From Saprolegnia diclina VS20 (taxonomy: Eukaryota; Oomycota; Saprolegniomycetes; Saprolegniales; Saprolegniaceae): DNA of 62,518 nucleotides. A model generated the notes under the pieces. It saw only the letters and a list, made by a program, of their open reading frames with translations. It ran no database searches and was not told the DNA's origin. Of this stretch, positions 44,467 through 54,147 are shown in pieces. How positions within the stretch are numbered: the first letter of the stretch is position 1; each line of letters opens with the position of its first letter. The stretch is from assembly GCF_000281045.1 (NCBI RefSeq), contig NW_008246105.1, positions 133,644 through 196,161 on the forward strand, in the 5' to 3' direction. Made by a program: the position numbers and the translations under genes.

Positions 44467-45921
44467 TTACATGTCGTCGAGGCCAAAGGCGTGGAGGTGG
44501 AGGCGAGGGACATTCGGGAAGATTGTAATGACGGTATGCATAAACCCCACGGGGCCGCAGACCGCAATCTTCGAAGCATCCGGGCGCACAGCGTGGAAGT
44601 CATCCGCACGCGGCCGGCCCTTGTGGTAAAAGACGTGCAATTGCGCTGACGCTATGGCTTTGAGCTCGTGCTGGAACGGCGTCCCAGACGTCGTGTAGAC
44701 GTGAAGGTAAATGCGCTCGTAGCGCACGTCGCCGACGGCGTCGGGCAACAGCGACAGCATGGTCGATAGCCCCGACCCGCCCGCGACCAAGACGAGCTCC
44801 GAATGGAGCTGTGGCTGGAGCTCAAACGCACCAGGAATGGGCGTGAGTACGTTGATGGATGTGCCCAGCGCTACGTCGTGCAGCAGCGGACTCAGCGCGC
44901 CGCTCGGAACCCGCTTGACAAGGACGCCCATGCGATGCCGGGCATGCATCTCGCTTGCTACCAGCGCCAGCGGCACGGGCGTGTACGATCGCGTCACACC
45001 TGCCATTCGCAGCGCGCAGTGGTGCCCTGGCGTGACCCGGTCGAGGACGGAGCCGGCCGGCGACTCGAGGACGAGCAGCGCCATGTCGGGCGCAACAAGC
45101 TGCCGCGCCACGAGCGTGCATGGCTCAAACGCCGTGTGCAGCATGGACGCAAAGGCGGCGGGCGTCTTGGCATACGCTTCCGTGAGCATGTACCCGGACG
45201 CGAGCACGACCAGCGAGACGACGCCGAGGCGCAGACGCGTGTCGTCTTGAATGTGCTCGGCGAAGATGCTGTCGAGGATGATGGGCACCTGGTCGAGGAG
45301 TGGGACGTCTTGCATTAATGAGAGGCTGTGGAGCAAGCCCACGCCTGGCCGCATGGCCATGATGGCCGCCGCCAAAATGTACGCGCGCGTCATGTAGTAC
45401 CGGTGCAGCTCGACCTGGCCGCGCGTGATGGCGCTGACGCCAGCGTACAGCGTGTAGACCCAGATCGGGGAAAAGATGACCGCGGCGACAAGGATGCCGA
45501 GGCCGCCTTCGAGCGACGTCTTTGCGATGAGCATCATGGTCCAGACAGCAACAAACGCGATGCCAGCGGCCGCGAGCGCAACGTACCCGATGGTGCGGTG
45601 GCGGCGCAGATCCGACGTGCGAAACCCGGGAAAGAGCTGCAGCGTCGACAGCAGGAGCCACACCGACCCAGAGAGGACGTGGACGTACGATGCGTAGCGC
45701 ACGGTCGTGTCCTTGTAGATGCGGACGGCGCCAATCGGCGACAAGAGAAAGTACACGAGCACGTAGGCAAGGACAAAGAGGACGGCGACGCTTGCAGCGG
45801 CCCAGCGCAAGCAGGCGAGGCCCTTGGCGTCTCGGGCCAGTTGCCGGCGCTTGGCGTCGGCGCGGGCCACATCTGGCACGACCTCAAACGTCTTTGCATG
45901 CACCTTGGCCGCTGTCGACAT
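44467..45921 (-). CDS. DUF2306 membrane protein fused to a ferredoxin-reductase-type flavin/NAD(P)H module
   Basis: Single exon, 484 aa. Residues about 38-260 form about six or seven TM segments of the DUF2306 type: HVLSGSVWLLLSTLQLFPG, RRHRTIGYVALAAAG, SPIWVYTLYAGVSAITRG and ELHRYYMTRAYILAAAIMAMRPG; the repeated His residues could bind haem. Residues about 275-484 are an FNR-like reductase: RSYTPV (FAD-binding RxYS/T), GHHCALRM, VAGGSGLSTMLSLL (nucleotide-binding GGxGxxP-like) and CGPVGFMHTV (CGP) near the end. This suggests transfer of electrons from NAD(P)H via flavin to a membrane acceptor. No intron, unlike most neighbours. Substrate unknown. Confidence 0.85.
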   Translation of the reverse strand: MSTAAKVHAKTFEVVPDVARADAKRRQLARDAKGLACLRWAAASVAVLFVLAYVLVYFLLSPIGAVRIYKDTTVRYASYVHVLSGSVWLLLSTLQLFPGFRTSDLRRHRTIGYVALAAAGIAFVAVWTMMLIAKTSLEGGLGILVAAVIFSPIWVYTLYAGVSAITRGQVELHRYYMTRAYILAAAIMAMRPGVGLLHSLSLMQDVPLLDQVPIILDSIFAEHIQDDTRLRLGVVSLVVLASGYMLTEAYAKTPAAFASMLHTAFEPCTLVARQLVAPDMALLVLESPAGSVLDRVTPGHHCALRMAGVTRSYTPVPLALVASEMHARHRMGVLVKRVPSGALSPLLHDVALGTSINVLTPIPGAFELQPQLHSELVLVAGGSGLSTMLSLLPDAVGDVRYERIYLHVYTTSGTPFQHELKAIASAQLHVFYHKGRPRADDFHAVRPDASKIAVCGPVGFMHTVITIFPNVPRLHLHAFGLDDM

Positions 45922-46788
45922 GGCAGCGCGTTCAAAAGTGCCATGTCAATCCATCGAACCGTTGAAGATCTGGTCACAGCCGTGAAATAGTGTGAAAATG
46001 ACTCTGACCATCGACGAGATACTTCACGCTTGGTAGAGCGATCGAGTCCAAGACACAGCTCGATCTGCTGAGTGCTCTTTGTCAGTGTGTATGTATCGTC
46101 AGACGATGCGTACCCAATAGCAAGGACCGAGAAGGTGCGTGAATCCAACACTATTTCAGAGAGAAAGGCGGCCAAGCACTGATGATGCCAGCCATCATCA
46201 GCAACGCTGGACCTGCAAGATGAGAACGAGTGCAAGATGATTGCCAAGAGGCTAGAGATGACGGCGATGAAGGCGACCCATCGAACCAAGGCACGCTACT
46301 ATATGTGCCCGATGCATCGAACACGAGCAGCGATAGCACTTGCTCCTCATGTCGGTGTCGGCTTGTCCTAGGACCTTGCTCCTCCGGCTTCCAAAATAGG
46401 GATCCAAAGGAACTGCGCAAACGACTTAGCGTGCGTGGCTGGCTTATGGGTTATAGCTCTAGCGGTCAACTCTCTCGACATGGCGTGCTTGCGGCCACCC
46501 GTGCACCATTGCCACAACTCAGGACGCGCGATGCCGTCGTGCTTGCAGGAGAGTGCTGCGAACGGCTCCATGTCGCGCCTCCTCCGTACGGCGGGATCCC
46601 ACGGGTGCCAGGAGGTGCGACGGCCAGGGCGAGGCAAACACCTGCGAGGACACAGCGGTGCGGGCGAGAAGAGATTGTATCGAGCGCGAGGTGCGACTAC
46701 GGTGGTCGTAATCGAACTTTGTGCATTCAGATTAAGATCAACGAGGTACTTCCGAGCGTCGTTTTGGTGAAGAATGAAATGAGGTCGT
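45922..46788. other. Intergenic region with inverted-repeat element
   Basis: 867 bp between the DUF2306-FNR start and the RPL36 end (both minus). Contains the TGAAATAGTGT...ACACTATTTCA pair (45983-46158). Minus-strand frames between 46151 and 46420 encode short hydrophobic stretches, but I could not splice them into a convincing gene. Confidence 0.5.
45983..46158. mobile_element. Possible MITE or paired control element A
   Basis: TGAAATAGTGTG at 45983-45994 and ACACTATTTCA at 46148-46158 form 11-bp inverted ends around 176 bp, 62 bp upstream of the DUF2306-FNR start. No clear target duplication. The same motif pair, with the same spacing and orientation relative to a gene start, occurs at 58215-58394. 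Confidence 0.4.
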
Positions 46789-47166
46789 TTAGATACCGGC
46801 TTGCTTGGCGCGGACGGCAGCGTAGTACGCCTTCATCTCTTCGCGCTTGTGGAGCGCGCGGCGGTGCGTCCCGAGGCGCTTCTTGGTGAACTTGTAGATG
46901 CGCTTCTCGGCCGACGAGCCGCCCGACTTGATCATATCAAGGATGCGCTTCTCGTACGGCATCAAGCCGACGACTTCGCGGACAATGTTGCGCACGAACT
47001 GCGTCTTCTTGCCGGCGCGCTACACATCACATGGCACATGAGCATCGTCCTCGTCATGCGCAGGTAGGGAACGTACGCCCTTCTTGGCGGCCGGGCGGGG
47101 CGCGACTTCGCGCTTGGTGACGGGGTACCCCTTGGCGACACCGCAAGCAATACCGGTGGAAGACAT
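46789..47166 (-). CDS. RPL36: Large-subunit ribosomal protein eL36
   Basis: 60S subunit protein. Two exons: 47166-47077 and 47019-46789, with a 57-nt intron (GTACGT...TGTGTAG); 106 aa, as usual for eL36. Signatures: GVAKGYPVTKREVAPRPAAKKG, RAGKKTQFVRNIVREVVGLMPYEKRILDM, FTKKRLGTHRRALHKREEM. CCAAT boxes lie upstream at 47243-47247 and 47256-47260. Confidence 0.95.
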
Positions 47167-47787
47167 CTTTCTCTTTACTTTCACACTAAAACTGAAACTT
47201 GGAATAGCTCGTCCGTGCCTCCATGCCCATGGACCTCGCCAACCAATGCTTTCCACCAATCATCTCGCGTATTCGGATACGTCCGGATAAAGGACCTCTC
47301 ACATTGGATGACAATACTCTCAGACTCGATATTCTCACACTGGCCGTTCATTGGGTCGTGTCGTCACCACTCAATGGCCTGCATCCCGACATGAGTAGTG
47401 TAGACACACTATTTCAGACTTTTCATCTTTCCGCCGGTGCATCGCAGTGCTATGACACTGGAGCGTCGTCATTAGCACTTGCCTACGGCGCTCGGTGCAT
47501 AGAGCAAGCGTAAGACGGCGTGGAGTCGGCCGCATCGTGGATCGCAGGGGTGTACGCTGCGGTCTATTCGCTGAAGATGACACTATTTGGCGGACGTGAC
47601 AGCATTTTGGGCGGTGCGCACGCGCATGGTGCACTGTGCAGCGGGGTGCAACCGAGCGGTTACGGTTGATGCATAACCGGCTAATTATGCGGTTTGGGAG
47701 GGCTTTTCTAGAATGTCTTGACGTAAGCATCCCATACAAATCGGCTGTGATCTTGGGCGTCATTTTCCTATCTTGCAATCTTGGATC
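47167..47787. promoter_or_regulatory. Divergent promoter RPL36 / TPR-AHA1N with HSE core
   Basis: Holds CCAAT boxes near RPL36 and TTCTAGAATG at 47706-47715 (inverted TTC/GAA core of a heat-shock element, third unit imperfect), 75 bp upstream of the TPR-AHA1N start. A lone ACACACTATTTCA (47406-47418) resembles the inverted motif near 45983. Confidence 0.5.
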
Positions 47788-48285
47788 ATGTTCGGTTCCC
47801 GTGGCATGTCGCGTCATGCGGACGTGCTCGAGCGGGCGGTCCCGACGGCGCCTGAGGAGCTCGGTCGCCTCGTCGAGGAGATCAAGCGTCGTGGCAACCA
47901 AGCCTTCTCGGCCAACATCCTCGAAGAAGCCGAGATCCTCTACTCGCGTGCGATCGAGATTGCGCTCCCGACGATGAGCGTGCACATCTTGCACAGCAAC
48001 CGCAGTGCGACGCGCCTCAAGATGGGCAAGTTTGATCTTGCTCTGGAAGATGCCGAGGCCGCGACGACGATGGACGCGTCGTTTGCCAAGGGCTACTTCC
48101 GCAAGGGCCAAGCCCTCGTGAAGCTCAAGCAGTTCTACGCCGCGATCGAAGCGCTCACGACCGCCGACAACCTCGAGGCCAACAACGCCAGCGTCAAGAA
48201 GGCGCTGCAGGAAGCCATCGCTCTCCAGGCGGCCGCTGGCACGACGGCCCCGCTCTCGCCCAAGACGAAGACGGTCTTCAACAGC

Positions 48286-48319
<34 letters not shown>

Positions 48320-49057
48320 CCAAGCCTGCCGCTGCGAAAACCGTGGCCAAGAGCGAAAAGGTCGTCGTTGACGACGACGAGGAAGTCGACGTCAAGGGCG
48401 TGCGCGGCTACAAGAAGTTGGCAGACGGCCGTGTCACGACGTTCTTCAACAACGAGCTCTCGGAGGCGGACAAGGCGCTCATCGGTGACATCGCGCCGCA
48501 GAAGATCCAAGACGTCAAGGCCGTCACGATCGCGGCCGTCGAAGGCGGGTCGGCGTGGAACCAAGGCAACACGTTTGAAGAGCGCGATATGACCAAGTTT
48601 GCCCACGACCGCGTCTCGGAGCTTGTGCGCGCGACGGCCCCGCAGCCGTGCACGCTCGCCGGCGCGCCCGGTCTCCTCGTCGTCAAGGACATCAAGGACA
48701 TGTCGGGCGAAGCGTCGATCGCCGTCGTGCGCGGTGCCAAGCGGTGCGTCGCTTCCTCCTCTCCTTGCGGTCGTATGCACCTCTCTCTGTAGGTACATTT
48801 TCGACCTCCTCTTTACGGTCGAGTGCGAATGGAAGGCAACAAACGGTACCGAGACGATCCAGGGCCAGCTCAAGTTTGTCGACATGAGCTCCGACTGCGG
48901 CGGTGACTACGACGTCGAGGTCGTCGTTGCCGAGCGCTACTCGCACCCCAAGGGCAAGGAGCTCCACCAAGCGCTCTCGACGAAGGCGTCGTCCGGTCTC
49001 CAGGCGGCGCTCTTCCAGCAGCTCAACGTCTTTGTGAAAGAGTACCAGTCCAATTAA
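47788..49057 (+). CDS. TPR domain fused to AHA1 N-terminal domain (Hsp90 activator)
   Basis: Probable Hsp90 co-chaperone. Two exons: 47788-48743 and 48793-49057 (1221 nt, 406 aa). Residues about 25-150 are three TPRs with all carboxylate-clamp positions: KRRGN (K, N), HSNRSA (N), FAKGYFRK (K, R). A linker holds a Thr run coded by (ACG)n and an acidic patch. Residues about 255-406 are an AHA1/Hch1 N-domain: SAWNQGNTFEERDMTKFAHDRVSEL, VVKDIKDMSGEASIAVVRGAKR-YIFDLLFTVECEW. The C-terminal START-like AHSA1 domain of animal AHA1 is absent. TPR binding of the Hsp90 MEEVD tail plus activation of the ATPase by the AHA1 domain is inferred. Met 47806 is an alternative start. Confidence 0.87.
48286..48317 (+). 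repeat. (ACG)n microsatellite coding poly-Thr
   Basis: About ten to eleven perfect ACG units in the linker of the TPR-AHA1N gene, giving a Thr run between the TPR and AHA1 domains; likely length-variable between strains. Confidence 0.9.
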
Positions 49058-49090
49058 ACCGTCCTCAATATGCCTCCAATGCCCCTGTCT

Positions 49091-52000
49091 TTAGCTCATG
49101 AGGTGGCGCCATTGAACGCTCATGGTGACCGCGTGCGAGTACTCGGGACGGATACCATCTTGGAGCGGAAGCGTCTCCTTGACGACGTCTGCGCTTGTGG
49201 GCAGTCGCTTCCGGAGTTCGAGGACCGACGTCGTAATGTGCCCGAGGCTGGTCGCCGTGCCCGTCCGCGGCTGCGCAAAGAGCTCCACGTGCAAGCTCGC
49301 CGTCTCCACCGAGTAGACGAAATAGCTGAACCTAGCACGTCCTTGGTATGCGATCCGTGGCTGATGGAGACGACGTACTGCTCGTTCCAGACGACCGACT
49401 TTTGCTGCTTGACGAGCGCTGTCGTGTAGCTCTGGTTGTCGCACGTCAAGACACCATGCATGGCTGGTGGGTCCATGTCGACGGCCGTCCCATCCTCTTG
49501 TGTGAGCTCAACCGAGTGGTGGAGCGTCACTTGGAGCATGCCGACGCACACGTCCGAGCCAAGCCCTTCGATGGCTAGTACAGTACAGGCGAAAATAGGA
49601 GTGAGTGCCGCAAGCACGTACTGGAGCGGTGACCTTGGGCCGACGTCGGTGCTTTCTTGGTGCAGTAAAAGAGCCGCCGACACACGCGTAGGTAGAGCTG
49701 CCCGGGTTTGACCGACGGCCAGCTCAAGTCGACGCGGAGCTCGTGGTCCTAGGCACCATATTACATTGAAACGTCGCATCGGCCGCAACTCGGTACCCGC
49801 TTTACGATGAGCGCGCCAACGTCAACGATCGAGGTGCACACGACCTCGTCCGGGAGACTCTTTTGGTGGCGCCAAACTTCAACATGCATGGTGGGTCGCG
49901 TCGGTTTGGCCCAGTAAAACTCATACTTCTCATCGAACGCGCACGAGTGGGCAGACTCGTCCAGCGGGCGCACCTCGGTCTTGTGCGTCGTTTGCGGTGC
50001 CGACGTTCCGTGCAGCGTACTCTGCAGCTTGATGGGGCTCGTCGGCTCGGTGGTGGCCTCCACCAGCGACACGATGCAGTAGAGATCGACCGGTTCATCA
50101 AACGTCGCGACCAAGTTGCGTACGTGGAGCGAAACGACGCCAGGTCCAAAGACGCTTGTGGCTGGTACCTTCTCTTTTGAATCGTCGTCGGTCGTGGACG
50201 ACGACGCCAACGGCGAGCGCACGTCGGCGGACGTCGACATATTCGTCGGAAATATGCTTGTTTCGATCGGGTACAGCTCGGGGTCCCAGAAGGGCATGTC
50301 GAGCACTTTTGGCCACACCATGTTGTTGACAATGAGGTCGCGAAGGAAGGTTTGCAAGCTACGTCAGCATGAAGACAAGCAGACAATGTCGTCGTACAAG
50401 TCGGATATGAACGGAACGTTGGTGACGTTGATCTTTGCGGCTGTGAGCGAAAACTCCATCCGCGGGTGGCTATGGCTGGACATAAGACCACCACATTTCC
50501 GGTCGGTCCTGAGACCTGATGAAGGACACCGATACACCACTAGACGACGTTGTGAGATGACCCGCGTCTGGATGATTTTGGTTGCGTACCCAAAGCCAGG
50601 CCAGACCGTCGCCATCGGCCGAAGCGTGATGCGCATCGTGCCCATGACGACGAGGTCCTTCAGGCGCACACGCGCCGCCGCGCCCAGTTGATGGGCGACC
50701 TTGATCTCTGCAAGCTGGTCGTCGCCCGCTGCGAAGCGTACCTCGGCGTCCCACGAGATTTCCGAGACGGGACCGTCGGGAAGCGCATCATCCGAGGGAA
50801 TGCACTTGATGCCACCAAACGACGGCGGTGACGAGCCCATGTCGACATTGATAAGCGACAACGCCGAGATGAACGTGGGCTTGTTCGAGTCCAAGACGGG
50901 ATTCAACGAGCTCATCATCGAGTTCTACCCGTCGCAATCGCTCATCGCACCAAGAAAGAATAGGATTTCCAACCCGCATGGCCACCTTGATGTACGGCCA
51001 GCCGCTACAAAATCATGTTGATCTGGACACTGTCAAGGGAGCATATGTACCGCTCAATCGCTTTGTTGAGCCACTCGGCGCGCTCGACGTCTGCCACATG
51101 ACATCAAACGACACGCCGGCGTCATCCATTCCAGGGGTGGACGTACCGGAAAACTTGACCCAGCTCGGAAACTAAAACGACATGGTGAGGTATATCCTCG
51201 ACGCGACTGCACCTCAATCGACGGGTAGTTGTGGTAGTTGGCCTTCTCAGCCGCTGTCATGTGGAGGGCCTCGGCGCGAAGACTCTTGCGTCGCACGTCC
51301 TTCTCCTCTGCAAAGTTCCATCCCAGCAAGACCACGAGCAGCATGCCAACGCCAGGGGCGAGTCCAAAGAGAGCCATCGTGTGCACCGCGAGGAACATGG
51401 CCAACAAATGCCAGTAGCTCGTGGTGTAGACTACGTTGGCAGCGTAAAAGCCCGCGAGCGCGACGGGGCATACGACAGAGAGACCTAACGCGCCCGAGAG
51501 AGCGCTAAGGACGAGGCCACCGCATTTGTGCGAGATGGACGCCGCCATCGCCCACACGCGACGATAACAAGCGGCCCAGAAACTGTGCATTGGCACGATG
51601 GGCGCGACGCCCGTTGTCTTTTGGTCGAGCACAACCTTGTCAAAGTTGCGCTGGCGCATGAGCTCGTTGCGATCTTCCAGCAGAACGAGCGCTGGTGGCA
51701 TGCTCGGTCGGGCGTCGGACGTGGCGTCGGACGAGAGCTTGGACTTGCGTGGATGTATCGCTCGGTTGAGGAGCGCCATGGGGCTGTTGCCACTCTTGGA
51801 GATTAAGAACTTGGTCTTCTCCCCCGTGTTGTTTGGCGCCAAGATGGAGGGAAACTGGAGCTTGACCTTGGCCTTGGCCAATTCGCTGGACGGCGACACG
51901 ACCGTTGGCGAGAGCGCAGCGTCGCTGGCCCTAGCGCTCGGAGGCGTTTTCGACGACGGCGAAAACGGGTTGAGCTTGTTGAGGTTGAAGCCGGCCCAAA

Positions 52001-52918
52001 GCTCTTCAGCGCAGGTCTCAACCGCCGGGTGTATCGCTGCATCATCGCCAGACGACGCGCGCGACGAGCGCGGTGCCTCTTCTTCTTCCAGGTCCGACTC
52101 GTTGCTCATGCATCCATCGTCCGCGATGTGGTACGAGCTAAGGCCCATGCCGGGGCGAACAATGTCGGCCCCGACGACGCCGTCGTCCCCTCGCTTGGCC
52201 GCATGGAGGATCGCGCGGCTAATGCACTTGACCCATAGAAGCGCTCGCTCGGGCTTCTCTTCGCGAAACGCAAATGTCTGCGGCCGATAGTGGATCGTCG
52301 TGCGCTTCGTCCAGGCTTGGACGTTCATGGTAAACATGTTGTCGGTGATGGTACTGTCGTCGCGTGGGTCGTAGCTCAGCGTTGCCTTGCAGAGCGAGAG
52401 AATGTAGATGGACGTTGTCTTGGACTCGTTCCTGCACACCATACGAAGAATGCAGCAGCAGCATCGCAAGTCGCATGACGTACGTGAAGATCTCCATGCC
52501 AGGGCTCTCTGCGTTCACGACAACGTAGTAGCGCGACTTGCCGAGAAAGAAGAGGTTCTTGTCCTGTTTCTTGAGGTACACGCGCATGTAGCCTTCGACG
52601 ACGTCGGCGCGCATGGCTCGCTCCGACGACCGCTTCGAGAGCTTTGTCACCGCGTCGTCCACGAGCTTTGCCTTCTCATGGCTCGGCACCTTGTCCTTGA
52701 AGAGCGCATGGAAGCTTGGCATCTTGAAGTTCTCCTTCTTCACGACGATTCCACCATCGTCCTTGGTCTCGGTGCTCTTGCGGGTCGCATCCTGTGGGAC
52801 CTACGAGGCGCATGGAGCCATGATCCTCCTCTTCCTCGACCTCTTCCATGGCTCCCGCAGCATGCGCATGGCCTACCATCGTCTCGGCGCGGCCGCGCTC
52901 GTCCTTGTCGGCGTCCAT
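49091..52918 (-). CDS. PH - TM hairpin - SMP - two C2 domain protein (lipid transfer at contact sites)
   Basis: Multi-exon minus-strand gene from 52918 (MDADKDERGRAETM, then a 78-nt intron) to 49091, roughly 1100 aa. In order: PH domain (VEGYMRVYLKKQDKNLFFLGKSRYYVVV...ALLWVKCISRAI); a long disordered acidic and Ser/Pro region; two hydrophobic segments (GLVLSALSGALGLSVVCPVALAGFYA and HLLAMFLAVHTMALFGLAPGVGMLLVVLL) as an ER hairpin; an SMP domain (AEWLNKAIERYI...PSFGGIKCI...EISWDAEVRFA..RLKDLVVMGTMRITLRP); a C2 domain (GVVSLHVRNLVA...EVWRHQKSLPDEV); and a second C2 (GMLQVTLHHSVE...VVWNEQFSYFVYSVETASLHVELF). PH+SMP is like TEX2/Nvj2, hairpin+SMP+C2 like E-Syt/tricalbin. Ends 33 bp from the TPR-AHA1N stop. 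Confidence 0.82.
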
Positions 52919-53097
52919 CGAACGTCGAGGATTTGCACACTGCAAGCAGGCGTTACACGGCGAAACGCAGGTGCTTCTGCTGTAAATTAATATGCAACGT
53001 ACGAACTGCATTTTAATCATATGGCGTTACAAAGTACAAGAGAAGGAGTAAAAAAACGCCTCGCCCACCCTGAATTATATTACGCGCCCGTGCTCTG

Positions 53098-53102
53098 ATT
53101 GG
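53098..53102 (+). promoter_or_regulatory. CCAAT box upstream of the bZIP gene
   Basis: ATTGG (CCAAT on the other strand) 57 bp before the bZIP start, in the 240-bp divergent promoter shared with the PH-SMP-C2 gene. Confidence 0.4.
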
Positions 53103-53158
53103 CCAAAAAGATGATATCGCGGGCGTGGGTTTGAGTTCAATTTCCGAGTTTCGCAGGA

Positions 53159-54147
53159 ATGCTGACCAAGCGGCCACGCAAGGAGGCGCCACGCGCCGAC
53201 GACAGCGCTGGCAGCACCGACCTCGAGGAGGCCGAGGCTGCGCGCAAGCAGCGCCGGCGCGATCAGGTCCGTATCAACCAGCGCAACCTGCGCCAGCGCC
53301 AGCGGATGCTCAATGGGCTCGAGGAAGACGTCAAGACGATCGAGCTCGAGATCGCCGAGTACGACAAGAACCTCCAGCAGCTGCGCAACCTCAGCGCACG
53401 CGACGACTTTTTCGTGTCCAATTTCGCCCAGTATTTGCACGTGCACCTCTATGGCGTGCTGCCGACGCACCCGGGCCGCGTCTCGGAGCAGCGTCGCATC
53501 TCGCGGTTTCTGTTTCGCGACGATGTCATGTACGGCGGCGTCTTTGGCCACTCGTACATTGAAGACCAATGGCTCAAGTGGGCAGGGTTCCACCCCAAGT
53601 TCAAGCTCGTGCCAACAGGGTTCGAAGTCATGCACAGTAACGAGGCGGCCGTCATTCGCGTCCCCGTTGAAATCACGTTTGTCATGACGCGCCTTACGAT
53701 CGAGGCCATGTACCCGCACATCCTCGCCCGCGAAGACATTGTCCAGCAGGTACACGTACACGCGCAAATGGTGGACAAAGGAATCATCCTCATCCTCATC
53801 TTCCGCACCACATTAGATCCTCGGGCAAGAATTTTCGACCCAAGCTGGCTTTCTCGCATACTATGACGAACACGGCCAGATCGAGCGCATGGAGACGTGG
53901 GCCGACCTCGCGACGACGTTTTCGGAGGCGATCGGCACGCTCGGCGCCAGCGCCCTTCTTTCCGATTCCGAGTACCGTGACACGTCGCATATTCGTGGTG
54001 TCCAGGCGATCACGGCCAACTTGTACCGGCAACTCGAGGCCATGCAGCTCGACGACGCCAGTACGCCTCAGGGTACGCCAGCTCCCTGTTCCTATTATGG
54101 TACTGACGTCTCTTGCTCATGTAGATGCCGGAGTTGTCATGTTGTAG
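53159..54147 (+). CDS. bZIP transcription factor, oomycete type
   Basis: Three exons: 53159-53749, 53817-54060 and a 23-nt last exon 54125-54147 (858 nt, 285 aa). Basic region and zipper at about residues 35-80: RKQRRRDQVRINQRNLRQR followed by LEEDVKTIELEIAEYDKNLQQL. By alignment on the conserved Arg, the position usually held by Asn in the N-x7-R core is Val. The rest (residues 85-270) is the conserved extended region seen with oomycete bZIPs (FVSNFAQYLHVHLYGVLP, FLFRDDVMYGGVFGHSYIEDQW) and ends in AGVVML. Nuclear regulator; targets unknown. Confidence 0.85.

Noticed and set aside
46151-46420. Small minus-strand membrane protein gene
   Set aside because: Hydrophobic stretches occur in two frames, but no GT-AG intron joins them and no start or family is evident.
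47371-48885. Long minus-strand open frame (about 500 codons) opposite the TPR-AHA1N gene
   Set aside because: Antisense shadow of a GC-rich gene; composition is Arg/Leu/Val/Asp-biased and no domain is visible, while the plus strand has clear TPR and AHA1 domains.
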